A stretch of DNA of 64,000 bases, taken from Lathyrus oleraceus (Eukaryota; Streptophyta; Magnoliopsida; Fabales; Fabaceae). The notes beneath the pieces are model-generated. The model saw only the letters and a list, made by a program, of their open reading frames with translations. It did no database searches and was not told where the DNA came from. The position numbers were made by a program, and so were the translations under genes. Shown here piece by piece: positions 30,312 to 43,600 of this stretch (positions within the stretch are counted from its first letter, which is position 1; each line of letters starts with the position of its first letter). Where the stretch lies: NCBI RefSeq assembly GCF_024323335.1, contig NC_066579.1:243347068-243411067 (forward strand). The letters run 5' to 3'.

Positions 30312-31791
30312 ATGGATTGTGGACGAAGGAACACTAAGAAGTCAAATTTCAGATGTCCCGACTTGAAAGAGTTAAGGAAGTTATCATCTTTTGTATTAGA
30401 TCCCCTGGACTTCAAGCAACGTTATGGGAAGCTTCTATCTGCGTTATTTGCTAATGTAGTGGAAGGACTCTTGAGTATGTTGGTTCAATTTTATGACACT
30501 TTCTATCGTCGCCTCACTTTTCCCGATTATCAGGTTATGCCTATGTTAGAGGAGTATGCCCATCTCCCAGGAATACCTGTTTATGACAAGGTGCCTTTTA
30601 GTGGATTGGAAGAGATTCCCAGATCTTATCTTATAGCTGAAGCTCTTCAGATGAAGAAGTATGAGATTGAGTCTCATTGGGTGAAGAAAGGAGGAATGTT
30701 TGGATTGACTTATGAGTTCTTTATAGGGAAATCTATTGTCTTTGCTCAAGCCGATAGTGTGGACGCTTTTGAGGTCATCTTTGTGTTGCTCATCTATGGT
30801 TTGGCTTTGTTCCCTAACATTGACAGTTTTGTTAATGTTAACGCCATTAGAATCTTCTTGATTGGGAATCATGTGCCTACTTTGTTAGGTGATATGTGCT
30901 TCTCTTTCCATTTGAGGAATTCTAAAGGTGGTGGAATTATTGTCTTCGCATTTGCCTCAGGCGCCTGCTTTTGTGGAAAACAAACTATGTCTAAGGTGGT
31001 CTCAGAGACTCATGTCTATCACTAATGATGATATAGTTTGGTATGATTATGCATTGAGTAGTTTGGATATTATTGATAGTTGTTGTGAATTCTCCAATGT
31101 GCCTCTCATTGGTACACAAGGAGGAATCAACTACAACCCTGCTTTGGCTCGCCGTCAACTTGGGTTTCCCTTGAAAGATAAACCTAATAACACTCAGTTA
31201 GAAGTTCTTTTCTATCAAGAGGGTAAAGATTCCCAACATTTGAAGCAGAAGATGATACATGCTTGGCATAATGTGCATAGGAAAGGAAGATCCGAGCTTG
31301 GTCCGCGCAACTGTGTAGCTTTGGAAGCTTACACTACTTGGGAGAAGAAGAGAGCTTTAGAATTAAATATGTCGTATGCTTGTGAAAGACCTATGTGTAT
31401 GGTTGTGGTTGAGCCATTAACTCTCCTTAACCAAGATATAGAGGAGTTAGAAGTCGCACTCGCCAAGATGAAGTAAGAGAAGGATATGTGGGAAGAGCGG
31501 TTCCATGCTTGAAGCTAAAAACATGAGGAATTGCAGCTTGAGTCTAAGGATAAAGACACGCTTATTGAACTTCTTGAAGACCGAGCAGTGAAGAGACAGA
31601 GAGAGCCAGAGGGTCCATCTTCATCTAGTATGCCTCATCCTTCCGGTGCTTGGAAGAAGACTGTTGATCAGCTTGTCCTCGAGAAGGCTCAGATGAAGAC
31701 TTCTTTTGAGTCTAAGATTCGACGCATCCGAAGGAAGTACGCACCTGCAGCCAGATCATCTGACACCATTTTTAGGGGATCCTTAGGATGA
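30312..31791 (+). pseudogene. Ogre ORF1 (protein of unknown function upstream of gag)
   Basis: An extra gene ahead of gag, typical of Ogre elements; its function is not known. Starts at ATG 30312 (MDCGRRNTKKSNF) and reads LSSFVLDPLDFKQRYGKLL, DYQVMPMLEEYAHLPGIPV and FIGKSIVFAQADSVDAFEVI. It resembles plant mobile-domain-like proteins; this is from memory, not a search. A frameshift lies near 30928-30945, after which the protein continues in the next frame (WYDYALSSLDIIDSC, NPALARRQLGFPLKDKP, HAWHNVHRKGRSELGPRN). TAA 31474-31476 and two more stops before 31531 precede a Lys/Glu-rich coiled-coil-like tail ending at TGA 31789-31791. Confidence 0.8.
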
Positions 31792-32007
31792 TTGGTTTCC
31801 TTTCTTCTTGTATTTGTATTTTGGTTTCTAAAATTGTACTCAGTGTAATCCTTCCAAAATTGTATGAATAAAAGAGATTTTTAATGGTTAATCAAATTGT
31901 TATTGTTATTATATACTTGCAAATAAAATAGTATGTTCCTTGAAATTAAAAACAATCAAAACATTGCACTTCATGCATCATTTGTATAACAGGTTTTCTT
32001 CTGCCAG
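31792..32007 (+). other. Short spacer between ORF1 and gag
   Basis: AT-rich, with no gene. It ends with CATGCATCATTTGTATAACAG, similar to the sequence before the gag start in element D (55770-55792), so the gag entry region is conserved. Confidence 0.5.
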
Positions 32008-32921
32008 ATGTCTTGCTGGTTATTCTTCTGTGCTTCAGCCAAGCTGACTCACCGATACAACACTCGCTCCAATCAACCGAGAATCATGGAACATTTGGAA
32101 CAATATAACCGAGAGTTGAAGGATGAAATTGCTGGCTTGCTTGCCATGATGGAGTCTGTTTTAGCTGCTCAGAGTCAGTCTTCTCCAACGCCCGCAACTC
32201 CTCCTCCTTAGAGGACTTTTATCTCAAAGGTTGCTACCTCAACCGTGCCTGCCACTCAGTTTGCTCCAACTATGCCTGCCGGATTCCCGTGGGGAATGCC
32301 ACCAAACTTTGTGCTTGAAGGGTTTGCGCCTACCTTTGCTTCAATGCCGACATTTATCCCGGTCATGTCCGTTCTGCCTCCAGTTGTTCACACTCTAACA
32401 CGTGTTGAGGACACCATCTACCATTCCAAGCCGTCTGAGGGTCCAGATGTTTATGAGAAGATAAATGAGATAAAGGATCAATTTCTTGAGCTGCGAAAGG
32501 AATTGAGACAATAAGAGTAAAATATTTGTTCGGTAAGAGTGTTGTTGAACTTTGCTTAGTGTCAAATGTCAAGATCCCGATGAAGTTCAAAGTCCCTGAC
32601 TTTGAAAAGTATAAGGGAAATACTTACCCGCTTAGCCATCTTCTCATGTATGCCAGGAAAATATTGACGCAAACTGATAATGATCAGTTATTGATTCACT
32701 ATTTCTAAGACAGTCTGACTGGTGCCGCTCTGAGGTGGTACATGGGATTGATTAGGGCAAGTGTTCGCACGTTCAACAATTAGGGTGAAGCTTTTGTGAA
32801 GTATTATAAGTACGACGTGGACATGGCGCCCGATAGAGACCAGTTGAGGTCGATGTCTCAGAAGGACAAAGAGACATTCAAAGAGTATGCCCAGAGGTGA
32901 AGAGAGCTTGCCGCTCAGATC
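32008..32921 (+). pseudogene. gag: gag N-terminal half of element B, cut by LTR E
   Basis: Begins near 32008. RYNTRSNQPRIMEHLEQYNR and ELKDEIAGLLAMMESVLAAQ form the N-terminal helix typical of Ogre Gag, followed by a Pro/Ala-rich linker with TAG 32209-32211. After TAA 32512-32514 the frame shifts and the core reads IPMKFKVPDFEKYKGNTYPL and YKYDVDMAPDRDQLRSMSQK. Three in-frame stops follow before the break at 32921. The same core is complete in element N. The LTR TGTAAGACCCC begins at 32922; AGATC at 32917-32921 would be the target-site copy. Confidence 0.82.
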
Positions 32922-33120
32922 TGTAAGACCCCAATTTTGACCCTAAGATCCCTCATGAAATTTCATCATAAGCATTAACATTGGGATCATACCTTGGTAT
33001 CCTCCTTACCCCTCATTCATTGGGTTTGTTTTGGGAGAGATCACCAAGCACTTTGTGATTATATCATACTTGTATTTTATCATTTCACTAACCAAAATAC
33101 CAAAAATATGCCTTTGTATC
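32922..33120 (+). mobile_element. Ogre-like LTR E, first part
   Basis: Starts TGTAAGACCCCAATTTTG inside gag of element B and resembles the LTR starts of D and F (AAGATCCCTCATG, GATCACCAAGC, CCAAAAATAT phrases in the same order) but is clearly diverged. Split at 33120 by solo LTR F and resumes at 38553. Confidence 0.75.
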
Positions 33121-34167
33121 TGTAGCGGTGTATTCGTCGCTATATGATTTATTGATCAAACCATAAGCAAAGCATACAATGAATTCGAGTCGCCACCGCA
33201 CTTTTATTTATCCAAAGGACTGGCTAAAAAGTGAACAAAAGCCTAAGAAGTTTTACGCGTAGAAAACTAATGAAAAGATCCGAGAGTCTGGGTAAGGGGT
33301 AAATTACGCAATGGGAAGGTGTTAGGCACCCATCACGTCCTAGGTACTCCTAGGGAGCCCTTTTCACACTTGTTGTATAAAATTGTTATTTGTTATGAAA
33401 TATTTATTGTGCAAACATGATTGGGATGATGAGAAAAGAATATACAATTTTTATTGTTTTTGTGTTCGAACGGATGAACCCGTTGCCTACGTACCTTCCA
33501 TCAAAGGTAAGGATCAAAACGCCATAGTTCGGCTAAAAGATTTCCAAAAGTTAGTGGATTCAATTTTAAACACAAGCCCTAAGGTCTAACGTTATCCACG
33601 GGAGAAAACTCAACCTTATACAAAACAAAAAGTCCACCATGTGAGAAAAGCTTCAACTTGCTAGTGAGGGGTTAACCCTATAATAAGCAAGGAAGACTTA
33701 CAATTCAATCAACTAAGGACAAATAGGTGAGATTAACATCAACCAACTAGGATAAATCAAACCTATGGCTAATGTATGAAAACTTAACAAGAATGGACAA
33801 AGCCACAAAACAATTGAATGGGTGAAATTAATTGATTATGATTATTCACAAAAGGAGGGTCAAAGTATGATTAAGATTGATTCAAAAGAAGTATTATGAA
33901 AATAGAGTTTGAAAAAAGTCAAGGACTTGGGGTCCAGGTTTTTTAGTTTGAAAGCATGAAGATGTTTGCACAATATCTATCTCAAGTTTTGAAAGCCATG
34001 TGTGAAAAGGTTTAGGACAAAATGGATGAATGGAGGAAGATGGAGTGTAAAACTTCCTAGAAGGTTCACCTCTTGAAATCATATAGAAGATGACTCAAGT
34101 GTGTCCTTTGGAATAGGCAATGAGCAATAATAAACAAGCAAAGCAAAGGAGGAAAGTCAACAAAAGC

Positions 34168-34380
34168 GGATACCGGATGCCAATCACTGGACTTATACCA
34201 ATCTCCTAAAACAAAACTGGATATCAGAGGCCACTCTATGGACTTATACCAATCTCCTCAACAAAGAAATAAAAAGTGGATACCGGATGCCAATCTATCT
34301 GGACTTATACCAATCTCCAACAACAAAGCAAACACTTGGATGTCAGATGCCAATCTATCTGGGCTTACTCTAACCTCCAA
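34168..34380 (-). repeat. Minisatellite inside solo LTR F
   Basis: Four units of about 52-60 bp starting at 34168, 34219, 34278 and 34338 (plus-strand phrase GGATACCGGATGCCAATC...ACTTATACCAATCTCC). The LTR of element D has the same minisatellite in opposite orientation at 53380-53585. Confidence 0.82.
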
Positions 34381-35112
34381 CATATGATCATAGGAAAACA
34401 AATGCCAAATTACACGGACTTACAATTGTATCCTCACATAAATCAAACAAATGCATCAAGCAAAGAGAAGATGAGTGGCCAATGAAATGGTCTTATACTC
34501 ACTTCCATATCATAGGAACAATGGCCAATGAATGGTCTTACAATTGTCCTCAATGGGCAAACAACAAAGATATGTCACAAAGACAAATGAAATGATCATG
34601 CACTAATGAGCAATTAATGATGATAAATGCATAAATCATACAAGCAAACATGTGCATATGAACTAAGTAATCAATCAATCAAAGTCATTCAGCACACTCT
34701 ATAACCAAACAATAAGGCTCATACAAAAGGGTTAGGCATTGAAGCCAACTGGAATAGGGTTAATGGTGCTCTTAACCTTGACATTGAGAGCCAAGGTGAA
34801 ACAGATGAAAGGATATGAGGGGTGTGCCTCATGCTCTTATCCCTGGTCAGGGAGAGCTTTAAATATCAGAAGGTGTGGGAGTTCAGAAAGTAGGAACTCT
34901 CTCCACAGATTATTGACTCGATTGATCTTGGGTTTTTACTCACTATGCATCAACACATGTGGTGTGAGCAAGGTGAATGACTCACAGAATAGTAGGAGAT
35001 AGGCTACATATCTCTTTTGTCTACCAATTTCCTTATTCAAAGGACTTTTCCTGCTTGGGACAAAAGTAAACAAGCAAAAACATCGCCTCTTAAGGAGGAC
35101 TTCAGACAGTTG

Positions 35113-35134
35113 CCTGGCCAAGTAACAGGCCAGG
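35113..35134 (-). other. Cap-proximal hairpin of LTR F
   Basis: CCTGGCC pairs perfectly with GGCCAGG across an 8-nt loop. It is the counterpart of the hairpin at 52419-52440 in element D, with two stem pairs changed on both sides. The TATA box seen in D is degraded here. Confidence 0.75.
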
Positions 35135-36598
35135 TCTTCCAGACTACATGAAGAAAAGAGATTCTACCTCAATGCAAATGCTATCAAGCAAAGCAATGCA
35201 AGTACTTAAAGAACTATTAGCAACTAAAGGTACCTGAAATCAATAAAAAAAAATCAGTACACAACTCAAATTCAAGACCAATATAAGATAAGGATCAACA
35301 GAATCAGTCAAATGTGCAATGCACAAAGCTCAAAGCATATGAGCTAAACATCCTACAAAACAAACAAGTTAGTTCATGATAATCAATCAAACTTAATCAA
35401 CTTGCATAAGTCTCCTTAAGGCATTTGCTTCTTAACTTGAAAAGCAAACTCAAATGTGAGAAACAAGACCACTAGGACAAGCCTAGGGTCAAAAGGAGAT
35501 AAGAAATCCAAAACAGCAAGTGAAAGCTATCCAAAATCAAGTTCAAACAATTAAGAAAAAAACCCAAGTGGTTTCATGTTCATATCATTCATCATTATCA
35601 TTTCACAAACAAATTAGGTCAAGGCATGTCATATAGAACCTCAAAGAAGTCAACAGAAAGATTCAAGTCAAATCCATTCACAAACATTTCAAACAATTCT
35701 CAAATAATTCATGATCAAACATAAACCATAACATGATAAGCATACCAAATTTCAGCTCATTTGGATCAAGGGAAGTAGGTCAATGAAAATCAGAAAGTCA
35801 AAGCAAGTTCAAGCCAACTCATACAAAGCATCAAAACATGCACCAACTCCAATAAATCATAAAACAGTGACAACACATGATAAATGAATGGGACTAAAAC
35901 CATAACAAACATTAAGATGTCTACAATTGACATGTCAAATTTCAAGTCCATCCAATTAAGCATGAGGATTTCACAAATCATATAACAAACATGTGTCACA
36001 AAAAGTCAACAAATGACCAAACAGGGGAGAAAATTCCAATCAAATAAGAAATGCCATCAATAATTCCAGAAAAATTCACATGTATTCTCAACATCCATAA
36101 GTATGTTCATGCAAAAACCCAGACTATTTTGAGTTCAATAAGCATGGTAATTAAAATCATGAAGTTGGACATGAATGGTGTGACACAAATTGTCACACCT
36201 CTATTCAAAAAATCATATCTCATTAACCAGCAATGATAAATTCACAAACTCTACACCAAAATCACCATGAACATGTCTAGTTTAAGCACAAAATATTTCA
36301 GAGGCATTGGAGCAAGTATCATCATTTCACAAGCAAATTGGCATAACATACACAAAATGGACAACATGAACAAACCCTAGCACATTTTAAAATGCACACA
36401 TGCAAAAAATCTGGAAAACTCATCATAATAAACTAGAGATCATGAGGAGCATTTCACAAAAAATCCCATCAAATTTGGATAAATATTGAAGAACTTATGA
36501 ATTTTCTAAATTGGCCATGCAAAATGAAATAAAATTTGAAAAAAGAAATGATTTAATTAAATGAATAAACCGGCAATGGCAATATTGTAATATTGGGA

Positions 36599-36633
36599 CT
36601 CACTAAGTGAAACGCCGCGTTTCACTTAGTGAG
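36599..36633 (-). other. Perfect 16-bp inverted repeat in solo LTR F
   Basis: CTCACTAAGTGAAACG at 36599-36614 pairs perfectly with 36618-36633 across a 3-nt spacer. Around the homologous place in the LTR of element D (50884-50911) there is a different, slightly imperfect hairpin. Confidence 0.88.
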
Positions 36634-38552
36634 GTGGCGCTCAGTCATACGCTACATGGGCCATAAACATGCAAAATCATGCAGGGACACGGTTTAAGGA
36701 TCTGGCGCGGGTTCAGTTAGGGTTTGAGCAAGCATTCAAAGTGTTCTTCAGCGAATTTCCCAGCAAGAACAAAGTGCAACCAAAATCCACAAATGACATA
36801 TCAACATGTTCGTCTTAGCATGTACATTCACAAAACAACAATCATTTGGTCTAACTCTCACTATTAAACACGAATCGAGCACAAGAAAGTTTGAACACCA
36901 AACTTAAAATCATGATAACTCCTTTAAATCTTAATGAAATTTAATGGTTCAAAGTTCATTGCAAACTACATTCAAGGATCTACAAGAATCCTACAATAAT
37001 TTCATGAATCAAGACTATGGAAAACTGACCTCTAATTCATGGCAGAGTTGGAATCATGATCCTTGAGCTATAAAAGCTGAAAACAGAAGCTCCACCAGGT
37101 CTAGGTTAATGAATGGATGAAGTATCTCAGTTCAATTGTGCTTCATTTTCCTCTAATCACAAGCTGCCATGGAAGAAGCCAAGCATAACAGTTCCACGAA
37201 TTGGCTTTACAGTGACACATCCATGCTTGCAGAAGCTTTTAAAAGGATGGTGGATGATGGCACGATGCACAGGAGCAAGAGTCCTTTGAGGATTTTTCAG
37301 AAAAATCCTAAGTGAAGAATAGAGTGTTCTTGAGAGAAAATGAAGTTTTGATCTGTTTTGGCAAAGTGTGGCTAGGGTTTTCTCTCCGAAAATGTCCAAT
37401 ATATACTCTGATTAATGAAGCATAAGCTTTGGTTAGTGGAATGGTAATGGGATTTTGCTAAATGAAGTGTTTTTGCTAATTAGTGAAATTCACTCAAATG
37501 ACAAGGGCATGGCACTACAGTGCGAAATATGGGCCTAAACCACATACAAAACATGATTTCTGAACACTTGTAATTGCTAAAATATATGGACAATGGTTAA
37601 ATTGAAAGTTCATTTTTCACCCCTCTCTTTTTAAATTCAAGCCACTTGAAAAAGGCTATTTTGAATGGATGATTTTTGGTAAATTGTAATGAAGGATTTG
37701 GATAGAGCACATCAAATATGACTTGTAGCAAAAGACCTCACTCAATTTGGCCAAATGGTTTGGAAGATATGCCACTTTGAAGTTCAAAATTTTTTGAGAA
37801 AGATTTGATCATAACTTGCCAACCACACATGAGAAATAAGTGTTCTTGGACTTTTTGGAAATGGGAGAACAAGATCTTCAACTCTCATGTTGGACAAAAA
37901 TTCATTTGATGCTTGTATGATGAAGTAATTTTGAGGAGAAGAACTTTCCATTTTTGGCAAAATCCAATTATAGGTCAACTTTCTATTTTTGGCAACTTCT
38001 TGTCTGACCTCAAATTCTTCACTGTGGATGTTTGACATGTTGTATGAGGCTTATATGGACATGAATGAGGCCTCTCAAACCAATTCCCACCATCAAATCA
38101 CTGATTAAATGCACAGTTGACCACAGTTGACTTTGCTAGGGTTTTGGTTGACTGAACCATGTTCTGATGAATTCCAAGCCCCTACCACTTGATATCTTGA
38201 TCCAAAATGATGTCACAACCCATATGAACTCTTGATGAATGATCATGGTGCCCAAATTCTTCAAGAATGGCCACCATCTATCTCAATGACTGACTTTGAC
38301 TGATTTGACCTAATTTGCTTCATCTGCAAGTAACATGGTTAGATGACAATATTTTTGTACCTTTGGTTAATAGACAGATGAAAAACAATGATATACCAAT
38401 GCAAAACATGCTTGGTGATCAAGAACCACACTCACAAGATAACCCACCCACTAGGAGGGAAGCAAAGGTGCACAAAGATCCTTGAGGCAATGATATGGTA
38501 TGATATGATGCCATGAGGCATCTTAGGGACAAAATTGGGGTCTTACAGTATC

Positions 38553-39897
38553 TATCTAACTCTTTTGTAGGTAAGGGACATGATCTCCTTGATTCATTGA
38601 TCACATCTAGGGTTTGAGACCCTCGTGAACAAAGAGCACAACAAAGAATTGATTCAAGAATGGTTATGAGCATCATATATGAGTCCCAATGTTCTCTACA
38701 TGTTATATTGGTCAAGTTTGCTTCAAGAGTTTGAGGTTGATTTGCCTTGGAAACCCTAGTTTAACTGGGTATCTTGAGTAACTTCTCCAACAAGCTATCT
38801 CACCATTTGATAAAATTTGTCAAGGGACACTTCAAATTTCATCATATTATGCATATATGATCTACCATGAGCCAGGAAAGTCAAAATAAATGGAAGTTAG
38901 CAAGTTGGTTGATGGTGGTTGGCCAGATGAATTCATCTGATAAAAATTGGGTCTCCCTAGACCCTATCTCCTACAATTTTCACCATATGAAAATAATTCC
39001 AAGAGAAACCTTACTCTAAATGACATTATAAACAACATTCATGTTGAGACCTAGAGCTAGTTTTGCTTGGAAAATCATTTTCTCTGTTGAAACATTATAG
39101 GTCATTTTGTCTAAACCCTAATTTGAAAGTCAACTTCCCAAGGCCATAACTTGCTCAATTTTTATGAGATGAAATATTTCCAAGTTGCAAAATCAAATTC
39201 AATGTGTCTACTTCAACTTTTATGTTTGGAGTGGGAGAAAATTCAACTTATTTGAACATGTGATATGAGGCTACATTATAGGTCACTTTTGACCTATACC
39301 ATTGAACAAGTGATTTTGCCAAAGTTCAAAAATGCATAACTCTATCATTTCAAATTCAAATGACATGAAATTGGTGACAATTTTGAATTTCTTTGAGAGA
39401 GCTACAACTTTGATGAAGACACTTTTCTCATTTGAAGCTCCCATAAAAAGTTAAGCAAGGTGGAATATTGAGACATATGGCTTGACACTTAGAAAATTTT
39501 TGATATGTCAAATTTTTCCAAACTTCCACCTCAAATATCTCCAAGTTCCAAGCTCCAAATGAAAAAGTGTTCAACATCAAACTTGTTTCCCTTGATCTCA
39601 CCTTTCCAAAGAGCTAAAGTTCATGCATTTTGGATGAGAAATGCATAGGCTGCTCATGGCTTAAACAAGTTGGTATCATGTGGCATGGATCAAACTTCAA
39701 ACAACAATGCTCAATTGCCTTGCAATCCAATCTATCTCCAAAGCATCTGAACTTTATTTTTGACTTTTGGACAATCATTTCATGGGCCTATGCGCACCCA
39801 TGCAGCTTGCTTGCATCATTTTGCCAAATTTGGAAAGTTAAAAGAGTGTGCAACTATCATGCGAATCTTTGTGTGCATATATGGAGATTGCATTCAC
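38553..39897 (+). mobile_element. Ogre-like LTR E, second part, truncated
   Basis: Continues LTR E after solo LTR F. Typical Ogre LTR text (GTCAACTTCCCAAGGCC, AAATGACATGAAATTGG) and no gene. It gives way to the LTR of copia element 2 between about 39850 and 39910; I cannot set the joint exactly. Confidence 0.65.
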
Positions 39898-40609
39898 TAT
39901 TCAAGGAGTAATTATATTTAAAACTAGAATGTTCTATTTTACAAAAAGGAATGATTAGCTGTTGTTTCTTAGGAGATACGCAAGTAAAATTGAATTAGGG
40001 TTTATGCTGCCCAGGCCCATTCAAAAAGCTTCTATTTCTATTTTAGATACACAAGAAACGAACGATAAAGTGAGAGAGTTTTAGGGTTTTAGGCTTGTGT
40101 GAGCTTCTGTATTATGAGCCATTCATTCATCTTGGTGATGTATGAATTGGACTGAGTTTTGTATTGTATTTTGTCCACTCTAAGCTTTGAAGTACGAGTG
40201 TTTCTTTGCTTGGTTGAAGCTTTTAAGCAAGATCAAGTATGTGTCCTTGAAGAGTATCTTCTTTCTTTGTAATATTTGTTCGAGTATCATTGTTGTGATT
40301 AAGGGGGATTGAGTAGGGTCTCATATCTAAGAGTTCTTAGATAGAAGTCACACGGGTAGAGATTAGGTGAAAAGACTGTAACTTGACGTTGTTTACTGAG
40401 AGTCTTTGAACTAATTCTGTTTAGTGGATTTCTTTCCTGGCTTGGTAGCCCTCAGACGTAGGTGCGTTTGCACCGAACTGGGTTAACAATTACTTGTGTT
40501 GCTTCTTCAATTGTTTCTTTGTTTTTATCCTGTTTATATTTTATTTTTTGTTCAGATATTAGTGCCGTGACATTACCTTCGACATCTCATATCTGATACC
40601 AGAATTTCA
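39898..40609 (+). repeat. 5'-truncated LTR of copia element 2
   Basis: Aligns with the last 700 bp or so of the LTRs of copia element 1 (GAGCCATTCATTCATC, TCATATCTAAGAGTTC, CAGAATTTCA). The first few hundred bp of the LTR, including its TGTTGG start, are absent. The left limit is approximate. Confidence 0.75.
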
Positions 40610-40611
40610 AT

Positions 40612-40623
40612 TGGTATCAGAGC
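40612..40623 (+). other. Primer-binding site of copia element 2
   Basis: TGGTATCAGAGC, exact complement of the 3' end of plant initiator tRNA-Met, two bases after the LTR end. Confidence 0.92.
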
Positions 40624-40676
40624 AGGCATCCTACTCTGGTTCTGGGTGAGATCTTGGGACGTTACTTTATGGTACT

Positions 40677-43600
40677 ATGGATAGAGACGTAGGATCTGTA
40701 CACAGACCACCAATTCTGGATGGATCTAACTACGACTACTGGAAACCTCGAATGGTAGCCTTCTTGAAATCTTTATATAATAAGGCTTGGAAGGCTGTTC
40801 TAACAGGCTGGGAACATCCCTTCACTGTGAACGAAGGAGAAGTTATAACTGATAAGAAGCTTGAGGAAGAATGGACCAAGGAGGAGGATGAACTAGCTCT
40901 TGGAAACTCTAAAGCATTGAATGCTATATTCAATGGGGTTGATAAGAACATCTTCAGACTGGTGAACAACTGTGAGGTGGCTAAAGATGCTTGGAATATT
41001 CTCAAAACCACTCATGAAGGTACCTCTAGAGTGAAGATGTCTAGATTGCAGCTGCTTACTACTAAGTTTGAGAATTTGAGGATGAAAGAAGATGAAAGTA
41101 TTCATGACTTCCTTATGAATATCCTTCAAATTGCTAATGCCTCCGGAGCCCTGGGCAAGAAGATGTCAGATGAAAAGCTTGTGAGGAAAATTCTCAGATC
41201 ACTTCCCAAGAGATTTGCCATGAAAGTGACAACCATAGAAGAATCTCAAGATATCTGCAAGATGAGAGTGGATGAGCTAATTGGATCCCTCAAAACATTC
41301 AAGTTGGGAATGAGTGATAGATCTGAAAAGAAAGTCAAAAGCATAGCCTTTATGTCAAACACTGAAGATAAAGAGGAAGGCAATAGTCAGGATACTAATG
41401 AAGGTTTGGAAAATGATGTAGCATTACTTGGGAGACAATTCAACAAACTCCTGAAGAGGATGGATGTCAGGTCAAAGTCTAATGTCCGGAACAACTCATT
41501 TGACATCAGTAGGCCCAATGATGCTGGAAGAAGAACAAAATCTGAGGAAAAATCCAAACAGGGCAAAGGAATTCAATGCCATGAATGTGAAGGGTATGGA
41601 CACATTAGAGCTGAATGTGGGACCTATCTCAAGAAACAGAAGAAGAGTCTTGCTGCTACTTGGTCTGACGACAATTCTGAAAGTGAAACAGAAGGAGAGT
41701 CTGCCAATCTTGTGATTGCCTTGACTGGAAGATGGAATTCTGATGAAGACTCCAGTGATGATGAATTAACCTTTGAGTAATTAGTTACTTCCTACAGGAA
41801 GTTGTGTTTCAGAAGTGAAGAAGTGTGTCAACAAGTGGAGAATCAGAAGAAAATGACAACTCAACTAGAGGATGAGAAGACATAACACTTAGAAACCATT
41901 TCTAAGTTGAAGATCGAAGTCGTGTTCCTGAACTCCAAACTGGATGAGATGACGAAGTATGTCAGAATGCTAAACAGTGGATCTGACACCTTAGACAAAA
42001 TCCTCCAGACTAAAAAGATGGTCGGAGACATGACTGGCCTTGTATTCAATGAATCCTCTCCTGATTGTAGTCCCACTGGTAGCAAACCAAAGATGTCACA
42101 TCAGGTGTCTCAACATCACAAGGAAAGACAACATAAAGGAAAACACCAAAGATGGAGATGTCATTACTGTGGGAAATTTGTCCACATAAAACCATTCTGC
42201 TTTAGGCTGTATGGTTATCCTAGTCCTACTCATCATCAACCTAGACCCAAACAACACATCCCTGTTAACAGAAAACAGTGGGTTCCTAGGGCTGGTGCTA
42301 CTAACTTGATAGCTCACACCTTCTTCAAAGTATCAGTCAAAGAAGATTGGTACTTTGACAGTGGATGCTCCAGACACATGACTGGAAGCAAAAACCTGCT
42401 AATTGACCTCCAATCTCATGCCACTAGCTATGGAACTTTTGGTGATGGAGCAAAGGGTGAAATCAAGGGGATTCGAAAGCTGAACTGTCCTGGAGTCCCT
42501 AACCTTGATAATGTGCTGCTTGTTAAAGGATTGACTGCAAACCTGATCAGTATTAGTCAACTATTCGACCAAGGCCTAAATGTGAACTTCACAAAAACTA
42601 AATGCTTGATTACTAATGCAAAAAATGAGGTGATCATGAGAGGAGTCGGGTCTAAGGACAACTGCTATATGTGGAATTCTCAAGAAACTAGCTATTCATC
42701 AATATGTGCTCTAGCTAAAGAAGAAGAAGTGAAACTATGGCATCAAAAACTGGGTCATCTGCATCTTAAAGGAATGAAGAGGATCATATTTATTAAAGCT
42801 GTTAGAGGAATCCCAAAATTAAAGATTGATGAAGGAAGAGTTTGTGGTGAATGTCAGATTGGAAAGCAGACAAAGATCTCACATCTTAAGATCAAACATG
42901 ACACCACATCTAGAGTGCTAGAACTTCTCCACATGGACTTGATGGTACCTATGCAGATGGAAAGTCTTGGTGGGAAAAGGTATGCTTATGTTGTGGTGGA
43001 CGAATTCTCAAGATATACCTGGGTGAATTTTATAAGGGAAAAATCTTATGTGTTTCATATGTTCAAAGATCTTTGCCAAAGACTTCAAAGAGAAAGAGAG
43101 AGTCATGTTATCAGAATCAGAAGTGATCATGGGAAAGAATTTGAGAACAGTAAATTTGCTTAATTCTGTTCATTTGAAGGAATTGGTCATGAGTTCTCTT
43201 CTCCCATTACCCCTTAGAAAAATGGTGTGGTGGAAAGGAAAAATAGAACTATCCAAGAATCTGCTAGAGCTATGATTCATGCTAAGAAGTTGCCTTACCA
43301 CTTTTGGGCCGAAGCTATGAACACGACCTGTTATGTTCACAACATAGTAACCTTGAGGAAAGGGACCCCAACCACTTTATATGAAGTTTGGAAAGGAAGA
43401 AGACCTACTGTCAAATACTTCCATGTTCTTGGTAGTAAATGTTATATCCTGGATGATCGTGAACAAAGAAGGAAAATAGACCCCAAGAGTGATGAAGGAA
43501 TATTTCTGGGCTACTCAACAAACAACAGGGCTTTTAGAGTTTTTAATTCCAGAACAAAAGTTATGATGGAATTTATCAATGTTGTTGTTGATGATCAAGA

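Larger units (their letters stand above)
28980..32921 (+). mobile_element. Ogre element B: LTR end, leader, ORF1 and start of gag
   Basis: A partial element: about 455 bp of LTR 3' end, degenerate primer site, leader related to those of N and D, ORF1, then gag, which is interrupted at 32921/32922 by LTR E. The presence of ORF1 ahead of gag identifies the Ogre type. Nothing downstream of gag is seen after the insertion, so the rest is lost or outside. Confidence 0.8.
33121..38547 (-). mobile_element. Antisense solo LTR of an Ogre element (F)
   Basis: A complete 5427-bp LTR in reverse orientation. On the plus strand it begins TGTAGCGGTGTATTCG (complement of the LTR end CCGCTACA) and ends GGGGTCTTACA (complement of TGTAAGACCCC). 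GTATC flanks it at 33116-33120 and 38548-38552, a perfect 5-bp duplication, and neither internal region nor second LTR is present. It is therefore a solo LTR left by recombination. Same family as the LTR of element D, with shorter length and many differences. It carries no gene. Confidence 0.92.

Noticed and set aside
30312..31025. Host plant mobile-domain gene
   Set aside because: Position between an Ogre leader and Ogre gag, plus frame breaks, makes it element ORF1 rather than a host gene.
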